NCBI RefSeq assembly: GCF_000422645.1
Contig: NZ_AUGL01000010.1
Span: forward strand, 120,141 to 184,140
DNA from: Ferrimonas futtsuensis DSM 18154
GTDB taxonomy: Bacteria; Pseudomonadota; Gammaproteobacteria; Enterobacterales; Shewanellaceae
Length of the DNA stretch: 64,000 nt
Direction of reading: 5' to 3'
Shown: positions 58,126 to 64,000 of the stretch, one piece after another
Layout of the letters: the number at the start of each line of letters is the position of its first letter
Position numbering within the stretch: the stretch's first letter is position 1
The notes under the pieces: model-generated
What the model was told of the DNA's origin: nothing
The model's input: the letters and a program-made list of their open reading frames with translations, nothing else
Database searches by the model: none
Made by a program: the position numbers and the translations under genes

Positions 58126-59631
58126 ATGGAGTTCAGTGTAAAAAGCGGTAGCCCAGAAAAACAGCGCAGCGCCTGCATCGTTGTAGGTGTATTCGAACCG
58201 CGCCGCCTGTCCGCTGTAGGAGAACAACTGGATCGCATCAGTGACGGCTACATCAGTAACCTGCTGCGCCGCGGCGATCTTGAAGGAAAACCCGGTCAAA
58301 TGCTGCTGCTGCACCACGTACCCAATGTGCTCTCCGAGCGGGTACTGCTGGTCGGCTGCGGCAAAGAGCGCGAACTGGATGAGCGCCAGTACAAGCAGAT
58401 CATCGCCAAGACCATCAACACCCTCAACGAAACCGGCTCCATGGAAGCGGTGTGCTTCCTGACCGAGCTGCACGTGAAGGGCCGCGACACCTACTGGAAG
58501 GTGCGCCAGGCGATCGAGACCACCCAGTCCACCCTCTACACCTTCGACGCCCTGAAGAGCAAGAAGGATGAGACCCGACGCCCTCTGCGCAAGATGGTGT
58601 TCAACGTGCCCACCCGTCGCGAGCTGACCGTGGGTGAGAAAGCCATTGCCCACGGTCTGGGCGTGGCCGCCGGCAGCAAGATGTGCCGCGACGTGGCTAA
58701 CATGCCGCCGAACATCTGCAACCCCGCCTACCTGGCCAGCCAGGCTCGCCAGCTGGCCGAGCAGTACGACAAGCTGCGGGTCGAAGTGATCGGCGAAGAG
58801 CAGATGGCCGAGCTGGGGATGAACTGCTACCTGGCCGTGGGCCGTGGCAGTGAAAACGAGTCGATGATGACCGTCTGCCACTACCAGGGCGGCGCCGAGG
58901 ACCAGCGTCCCATCGTGCTGGTGGGCAAGGGCCTGACCTTCGACTCCGGCGGCATCTCCCTGAAGCCTGGCGAAGGCATGGACGAGATGAAGTACGACAT
59001 GGGCGGCGCCGCCGGGGTACTGGGTACCCTGAAATCCGTGTGCGAACTGGATCTAAAAGCCAACATCGTCTTCATTCTGGCCGGCTGTGAAAACATGCCC
59101 GACGGCAAGAGCTACCGCCCCGGTGACATCCTCACCACCATGTCCGGCCAGACCGTGGAGGTGCTCAACACCGACGCCGAAGGTCGCCTGGTGCTGTGCG
59201 ATGCCCTCACCTACGTGGAGCGCTTCGACCCCGAACTGGTGATCGACACCGCCACCCTCACCGGTGCCTGCGTCATCGCCCTGGGCAAGCACGCCTCCGG
59301 CCTGCTCTCCAACCAGAACTCCCTGGCCCACGACCTGCAGCACGCCGGTGAACAGTCCGGTGACCGCTGCTGGCGCCTGCCCCTGTGGGAGGACTATCAG
59401 GAGCAGCTGAAGAGCCCCTTCGCCGACATGACCAACCTGGGTGGTCGTCCCGCCGGGACCATCACCGCCGCGGCCTTCCTGTCCCGCTTCACCAAGAAGT
59501 ACAGCTGGGCCCACCTGGACATCGCCGGTACCGCCTGGGAAAGTGGCGCCAACAAGGGCTCCACCGGTCGCCCCGTGCCGCTGCTGACCCAGTTCCTGCT
59601 CTCCCGCACCGGCGAGCTGGACGTGGAATAA
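58126..59631 (+). CDS. pepA: Leucyl aminopeptidase (PepA)
   Basis: 501 aa M17 aminopeptidase. [20 protein letters not shown] is almost the E. coli N-terminus. Metal/catalytic residues lie in [26 protein letters not shown] and [14 protein letters not shown]. Forms hexamers in the cytosol; the E. coli protein also binds DNA in Xer recombination and carAB control. Followed by a terminator, then holC-valS. Confidence 0.97.
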   Translation: MEFSVKSGSPEKQRSACIVVGVFEPRRLSAVGEQLDRISDGYISNLLRRGDLEGKPGQMLLLHHVPNVLSERVLLVGCGKERELDERQYKQIIAKTINTLNETGSMEAVCFLTELHVKGRDTYWKVRQAIETTQSTLYTFDALKSKKDETRRPLRKMVFNVPTRRELTVGEKAIAHGLGVAAGSKMCRDVANMPPNICNPAYLASQARQLAEQYDKLRVEVIGEEQMAELGMNCYLAVGRGSENESMMTVCHYQGGAEDQRPIVLVGKGLTFDSGGISLKPGEGMDEMKYDMGGAAGVLGTLKSVCELDLKANIVFILAGCENMPDGKSYRPGDILTTMSGQTVEVLNTDAEGRLVLCDALTYVERFDPELVIDTATLTGACVIALGKHASGLLSNQNSLAHDLQHAGEQSGDRCWRLPLWEDYQEQLKSPFADMTNLGGRPAGTITAAAFLSRFTKKYSWAHLDIAGTAWESGANKGSTGRPVPLLTQFLLSRTGELDVE

Positions 59632-59651
59632 GGCCTTGGGCCGGACCAACT

Positions 59652-59680
59652 GAAAAAGGCGGGGACTTCCCCGCCTTTTC
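59652..59680 (+). terminator. Terminator of pepA
   Basis: AAAAGGCGGGG / CCCCGCCTTTT with a 4-nt loop. Confidence 0.92.
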
Positions 59681-59776
59681 TGTTTCTGTCGCCGCCGCGA
59701 CGCGATAGAATACTCCGTTCGCCCTTTGGGGCTGAACTGACGACCCCAAGTTGAACAGGCCCAGGAGCCGAACTGC

Positions 59777-60229
59777 ATGGCCAACGCCACCTTCTATCTT
59801 ATCGATGCCAACGCCGACGGCGCCCTCGACGCCCACCTGAGCCTGGCCTGCCAGCTCGCCGCCGACTGCTACCGGCAAGGCAAGCCTGTCTACCTCCACT
59901 GCGAGGACCAGGCCCAGGCAGAGCAGATGGATGAGACCCTGTGGCAGTTCGACGCCGACCGCTTCGTCCCCCACAACCTGGTGGGAGAGGGTCCCCGGGG
60001 TGGCGCACCGGTGGAAATTGGCCATAATGGCCAGTTCAGCTCAAAAAAACGGCCGGTTTTAATCAACCTGGCCGCCAAAGCGCCCCAATTTGCGGTAGAA
60101 TTTGCGCAAATTTTCGATTTTGTCCCGGCTGCCGACGATGCCAAGGTCCTGGCCCGTGAGCGTTACCGCGCTTACCGCCAGATGGGGGTGGAACTGACCA
60201 CCCAGGACCTGGCTGCGCAGCCGCTTTAG
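59777..60229 (+). CDS. holC: DNA polymerase III chi subunit
   Basis: 150 aa, starting MANATFYLIDANADGALDAH; GKPVYLHCEDQAQAEQMDETLW and FVPHNLVGEGPRGGAPVEIG are HolC signatures (chi links SSB to the clamp loader). 24 bp upstream of valS, the conserved pepA-holC-valS order. Confidence 0.95.
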   Translation: MANATFYLIDANADGALDAHLSLACQLAADCYRQGKPVYLHCEDQAQAEQMDETLWQFDADRFVPHNLVGEGPRGGAPVEIGHNGQFSSKKRPVLINLAAKAPQFAVEFAQIFDFVPAADDAKVLARERYRAYRQMGVELTTQDLAAQPL

Positions 60230-60253
60230 TTTTCACTGAATTTCGGAACACCC

Positions 60254-63100
60254 ATGGATAAGACTTACAACCCCAACGCCATCGAACAGCGCCACTATCA
60301 GCGCTGGGAGAATGCCGGGTACTTCAAGCCCCACGGCGACACCAGCAAAGACGCCTACAGCATCATGATCCCGCCGCCGAACGTCACCGGCAGCCTGCAC
60401 ATGGGCCACGCTTTCCAGGACACCATCATGGACACCCTGATCCGCTTCCAGCGGATGGAAGGCAAGAACACCCTGTGGCAGGTCGGTACCGACCACGCCG
60501 GCATCGCCACCCAGATGGTGGTAGAGCGCCAATTGGCCGCTCAGGGCGTTACCCGTCAGGAGCTGGGTCGTGAGACCTTCATCGACAAGGTGTGGGAGTG
60601 GAAGGCCGAGTCCGGCGGTACCATCACCAAACAGCTGCGTCGTCTGGGCGCCTCTGTCGACTGGGACCGTGAGCGCTTCACCATGGACGAGGGCCTGTCC
60701 AAGGCGGTTCAGGAGGTGTTCGTTCGCCTGTATGAAGACGACCTGATCTACCGCGGCAAGCGCCTGGTGAACTGGGATCCCAAACTGCACACCGCCATCT
60801 CCGATCTCGAAGTAGAGAACAAGGAGAAGAAGGGCTTCATGTGGCACTTCCGCTACCCTCTGGCCGACGGCGCCAAGACTGCGGAAGGTCAGGATTACAT
60901 CGTGGTGGCCACCACCCGTCCTGAAACCATGCTGGGCGACACCGGCGTGGCGGTAAACCCGGAAGACCCTCGCTACAAAGATCTGATTGGCAAAGAGATC
61001 ATCCTGCCTATCGTCAATCGTCGCATCCCCATCGTCGCCGACGAGCACGCCGACATGGAGAAGGGCACCGGCTGCGTGAAGATCACCCCGGCCCACGACT
61101 TCAACGATTACGAAGTGGGTAAGCGCAACAAGCTGCCGATGATCAACATCCTCACCTTCAACGGCGACATCCGCGACGCCGCCGAGGTGTTCGACTTCAA
61201 CGGTGAGGCGTCCGACGTCTATACCACCGACCTGCCAGAGAAATACCACGGCATGGAGCGTTTCAAGGCGCGTAAAGCCGTGGTGGCCGAGTTCGAAGAG
61301 CTGGGCCTGCTGGAAGAGATCAAAGACCACGTCCTGCAGGTGCCTTTCGGCGACCGTGGCGGCGTGGTGATCGAGCCGATGCTGACCGATCAGTGGTACG
61401 TCCGTGCCGCGCCTCTGGCCAAGACCGCCACCGAAGCGGTAGAGAACGGCGACATCGAGTTTGTGCCAAAGCAGTACGAGAACATGTACTTCAGCTGGAT
61501 GCGTGACATCCAGGACTGGTGCATCTCCCGTCAGCTGTGGTGGGGCCACCGTATCCCCGCCTGGTACGACGAATCCGGCAAGGTCTATGTGGGCCGTACC
61601 GAAGCCGAAGTGCGTTCTGCAAACGGTCTGGCGGCCGACGTGGCCCTGCGCCAGGACGACGACGTACTGGACACCTGGTTCTCCTCCGCCCTGTGGACCT
61701 TCTCCACCCTGGGCTGGCCGGACAACCTGGAAGATCTGAAGACCTTCCACCCCACCGACGTACTGGTAACCGGTTTCGACATCATCTTCTTCTGGGTTGC
61801 CCGGATGATCATGATGACCATGCACTTCATCAAAGATGAAGACGGCAAGCCCCAGGTCCCGTTCAAGACCGTGTACGTCACCGGCCTGATCCGTGATGAA
61901 AACGGCGACAAGATGTCCAAGTCCAAGGGTAACGTCCTGGATCCCCTGGATATGATCGACGGCATCGATCTGGAAGCCCTGGTTGAGAAGCGCACCGGCA
62001 ACATGATGCAACCTCAGCTGGCCGCCAAGATTGAGAAGAGCACCCGCAAACAGTTCCCCGACGGCATCGCCCCACACGGCACCGACGCCCTACGCTTCAC
62101 CCTGGCCGCCATGGCCTCCACCGGCCGTGACATCAACTGGGACATGAACCGCCTGGAAGGCTACCGCAACTTCGCCAACAAGCTGTGGAACGCCAGCCGC
62201 TACGTGTTGATGAACACCGAAGAGCACGACTGTGGCTTTGGCGGCGGCGAAATGGAGCTGTCGCTGGCGGATCGCTGGATCCTGGCCCAGTACAACGACA
62301 CGGTGAAGAACATCCGTGATGCGATGGAAGGCTACCGTTTCGACATCGCCGCCAACATCGCCTACGAGTTCACCTGGAACCAGTTCTGTGACTGGTACCT
62401 GGAGCTGACCAAACCGGTTCTGCAATCTGGCAGCGAAGCCCAGCAACGTGGCACCCGCCACACCCTGCTGACGGTGCTGGAAGGGATGCTGCGGATGCTG
62501 CACCCGTTGATGCCGTACATCACCGAAGAGATCTGGCTGACCGTTTCCAAACTGTGTGGCATTGAGGCGGAAACCATCATGCTGCAGGAGTTCCCAAGCT
62601 TCGACTCTGCCCTGATGGACGCCGACGCTCAAGCGGACCTGGAGTGGGTGAAGCAGTTCATCGTCGCGGTACGTAACATCCGAGGCGAACTGAACGTGGC
62701 ACCATCCAAGCCGCTGAACGTGCTGCTGAAGAACGCCTCGACTCAGGATCTGGCTCGCATCGAGACCAACAGCACCTTCCTGACCAAGCTGGCGAACCTG
62801 GAGTCGATCACCGAGCTGTCTGGCGATGCGCCCATGTGCACCACCCAGCTGATTGGTGAGATGGAACTGCTGATCCCCATGGCCGGTCTGATTGACGTGG
62901 AAGCCGAAATGGCCCGCATCGACAAGCAGATCGCCAAGCTGGCTCAGGACGCCGAGCGGGTTGAGAAGAAGCTCTCCAACCAGGGCTTCCTGGCCAAGGC
63001 CCCCGAGGCCGTGGTCGCCAAGGAGCAGGCCAAGCTGGATGAAGCCAAGCGCGACATCGCCAAGCTGGAAGAGCAGAAGCAGCAGCTCAGCGCTCTGTAA
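60254..63100 (+). CDS. valS: Valyl-tRNA synthetase
   Basis: 948 aa class I synthetase. HIGH motif in [22 protein letters not shown] in [16 protein letters not shown], a CP1 editing domain ([17 protein letters not shown]), the anticodon domain and a C-terminal tRNA-binding coiled coil ([20 protein letters not shown]). Length matches E. coli ValRS (951). Confidence 0.98.
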   Translation: MDKTYNPNAIEQRHYQRWENAGYFKPHGDTSKDAYSIMIPPPNVTGSLHMGHAFQDTIMDTLIRFQRMEGKNTLWQVGTDHAGIATQMVVERQLAAQGVTRQELGRETFIDKVWEWKAESGGTITKQLRRLGASVDWDRERFTMDEGLSKAVQEVFVRLYEDDLIYRGKRLVNWDPKLHTAISDLEVENKEKKGFMWHFRYPLADGAKTAEGQDYIVVATTRPETMLGDTGVAVNPEDPRYKDLIGKEIILPIVNRRIPIVADEHADMEKGTGCVKITPAHDFNDYEVGKRNKLPMINILTFNGDIRDAAEVFDFNGEASDVYTTDLPEKYHGMERFKARKAVVAEFEELGLLEEIKDHVLQVPFGDRGGVVIEPMLTDQWYVRAAPLAKTATEAVENGDIEFVPKQYENMYFSWMRDIQDWCISRQLWWGHRIPAWYDESGKVYVGRTEAEVRSANGLAADVALRQDDDVLDTWFSSALWTFSTLGWPDNLEDLKTFHPTDVLVTGFDIIFFWVARMIMMTMHFIKDEDGKPQVPFKTVYVTGLIRDENGDKMSKSKGNVLDPLDMIDGIDLEALVEKRTGNMMQPQLAAKIEKSTRKQFPDGIAPHGTDALRFTLAAMASTGRDINWDMNRLEGYRNFANKLWNASRYVLMNTEEHDCGFGGGEMELSLADRWILAQYNDTVKNIRDAMEGYRFDIAANIAYEFTWNQFCDWYLELTKPVLQSGSEAQQRGTRHTLLTVLEGMLRMLHPLMPYITEEIWLTVSKLCGIEAETIMLQEFPSFDSALMDADAQADLEWVKQFIVAVRNIRGELNVAPSKPLNVLLKNASTQDLARIETNSTFLTKLANLESITELSGDAPMCTTQLIGEMELLIPMAGLIDVEAEMARIDKQIAKLAQDAERVEKKLSNQGFLAKAPEAVVAKEQAKLDEAKRDIAKLEEQKQQLSAL

Positions 63101-63118
63101 GCCCTAGCCTGAAAACAG

Positions 63119-63146
63119 AAAAGCCACCCTAAGCGGTGGCTTTTTT
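63119..63146 (+). terminator. Terminator of valS, its T-tract abutting an IS end
   Basis: AAAAGCCACC / GGTGGCTTTT with a 6-nt loop and T-run; the IS left end begins at 63149, three bases after the Ts. Confidence 0.92.
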
Positions 63147-63182
63147 ATGGTTCTTCGCACATTAGCGGGAACTAGATACGAA

Positions 63183-63239
63183 AACGGCTGGAAAGGTTAT
63201 TGTTTAGTCGCCAAACACAAACAATCACCACCAGCCGTT
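63183..63239 (+). other. Nested hairpin in front of the transposase start
   Basis: AACGGCTGG (63183-63191) pairs CCAGCCGTT (63231-63239), and inside it ATTGTTT (63199-63205) pairs AAACAAT (63219-63225). It ends five bases before the ATG, so in mRNA it would hide or shape the ribosome site of the transposase, a common way to limit read-through expression. Confidence 0.7.
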
Positions 63240-63243
63240 CTCG

Positions 63244-64000
63244 ATGCAAAAGCTTACCTTGCCTATCTCACCGTGGGAAGGGTTTTCCCCCACTCATACT
63301 GAGCTCCACCTCGATACTCTTACCATCCATTTAACCCCCACGGGCCCCGGTCGATGTCGCTGTGGCCAAGCTGTCAGTCGGGTTCACGATGTCACTCTCC
63401 GCACTATTCAGGAGCGTGATGTTTTTGGCTACCAGACTTTGCTGTCTGTACCACTACGCCGACTACGCTGCCCTAATTGTGGCGTAGTCACTGAGAGCCT
63501 CTCCTGGCTGGAGCCCCATGCTCGCCAGACCAACCGACTTACCCTGTACGTCGAACAACTGCTTAAGCGGATGCCCATCAAGCACGTTAATGAGATGACC
63601 GGTTTGCACTGGCACACCCTCAAGCGGCTGGACATACGGCGTCTGACTCGGGAGGTCACCGAGCCGGACTGGAGCAAGGTACGACGTCTGGTCATGGACG
63701 AATTTGCCCTGTTCAAGGGCCACCGCTACGCAACTGTCATCGCCGATGCCGACACCCACCAGGTGCTGTGGGTTGGAGAGGGCCGTAGTCGAGAGGCGAT
63801 ACGACCGTTCTTCTTGAAGCTGGGAGAGCACTGCCAGCACATCGAAGCGGTAGCCATGGACATGAATACCGCCTTCGACCTGGAGGTGACGATGCACTGC
63901 CCCAACGCCGAAGTGGTCTATGACCTTTTCCATGTGGTGGCCAAATATGGCCGGGAAGTGGTGGACCGGGTGCGAGTGGACCGAGCCAATGAACTGAGGC
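63244..64000 (+). CDS. ISL3 family transposase, N-terminal 252 residues
   Basis: Open to the window edge from ATG 63244 (MQKLTLPISPWEGFSPTHTE). The zinc ribbon (CRCGQ...CPNCG), the helix-turn-helix MPIKHVNEMTGLHWHTLKRLD, and the DDE catalytic start VMDEFALFKGHRYATVIAD with second Asp in AMDMNTAF and DLFHVV are all as in ISL3 transposases (about 400 aa). No frameshift in the visible part, so it may be active. Confidence 0.93.
   Translation, partial: MQKLTLPISPWEGFSPTHTELHLDTLTIHLTPTGPGRCRCGQAVSRVHDVTLRTIQERDVFGYQTLLSVPLRRLRCPNCGVVTESLSWLEPHARQTNRLTLYVEQLLKRMPIKHVNEMTGLHWHTLKRLDIRRLTREVTEPDWSKVRRLVMDEFALFKGHRYATVIADADTHQVLWVGEGRSREAIRPFFLKLGEHCQHIEAVAMDMNTAFDLEVTMHCPNAEVVYDLFHVVAKYGREVVDRVRVDRANELR

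Larger units (their letters stand above)
63149..64000 (+). mobile_element. ISL3-family insertion sequence, left part (runs off the window)
   Basis: The left end reads GGTTCTTCGCACATTAG, close to the GGCTCTTCG-type terminal repeat of ISL3 elements. The preceding 8 bp TTTTTTAT (63141-63148) would be the left copy of an 8-bp target duplication, the size usual for ISL3. The right end is outside. Confidence 0.8.

Noticed and set aside
59718..59742. Partial match (CGCCCTTTGGGGCTG...CTGACGAC) to the tkt-flanking repeat, before holC
   Set aside because: Only about 25 bp with several mismatches and no flanking homology; may be chance.

Overview
The window is a piece of a GC-rich (about 60 percent) chromosome from a marine-type gammaproteobacterium of the Alteromonadales, most likely Ferrimonas or a close relative. 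The basis is that many genes follow the Escherichia coli chromosomal order (fba-pgk-epd-tkt, speA-metK-sprT-endA-rsmE-gshB, lptG-lptF / pepA-holC-valS), combined with genes typical of Shewanella/Ferrimonas/Vibrio (FapA/DUF342 protein, DUF2947, DUF2955 efflux pair, an ECF-type Ni/Co transporter, many c-di-GMP and chemotaxis-like regulators). The genus is inference; no marker 16S gene lies in the window.

Layout. 1-13.7 kb: central carbon block on the minus strand (fba fragment, pgk, epd, phosphoketolase xfp, transketolase tkt), interrupted by a DUF2947 gene and a 1046-aa exported protein with three LamG-like repeats plus a C-terminal helical domain. tkt is flanked on both sides by copies of a roughly 220-bp structured repeat. 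11.8-21.3 kb: polyamine genes speE-speA, metK with MetJ boxes, an exported peptidase-C15-like protein whose catalytic Cys is Ser, a K+ channel with a zinc ribbon, sprT, endA, rsmE, gshB. 21.4-28.6 kb: GGDEF-EAL protein, rsmC, two tRNA-Leu(CAG), FapA-family gene, SieB-like gene, TetR regulator. 29.2-32.9 kb: two exported spondin-domain proteins followed by an OmpR-type response regulator and a histidine kinase, with three 11-bp direct repeats upstream. 32.9-36.0 kb: SNase-like lipoprotein; HlyD / DUF2955 / MarR efflux operon. 36.0-40.4 kb: NifX-like and DUF134 genes under a palindromic operator pair, then a five-gene Ni/Co ECF transporter operon. 40.5-47.0 kb: one overlapping signalling operon (hybrid kinase, CheR, CheB, REC-GGDEF). 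47.4-51.1 kb: a lower-GC two-gene islet (TPR-like lipoprotein, WG-repeat protein) bracketed by 32-bp near-identical terminator repeats beside tRNA-Leu(CAA). 51.3-55.7 kb: gltS, a chemoreceptor, RDD and GlsB-like membrane proteins. 55.7-63.1 kb: lptG-lptF, pepA-holC-valS. 63.15 kb to the end: left end of an ISL3-family insertion sequence inserted into the T-tract of the valS terminator.

How genes work together. The carbon genes cover lower glycolysis/gluconeogenesis and pentose-phosphate interconversion, and the phosphoketolase adds a direct route from sugar phosphates to acetyl phosphate. speE, speA and metK serve polyamine and SAM metabolism. The most unusual material is the spondin/two-component cluster, the kinase-CheR-CheB-diguanylate cyclase operon, the multidomain LamG-toroid exported protein, the Cys-to-Ser C15 homologue and the repeat flanking tkt.
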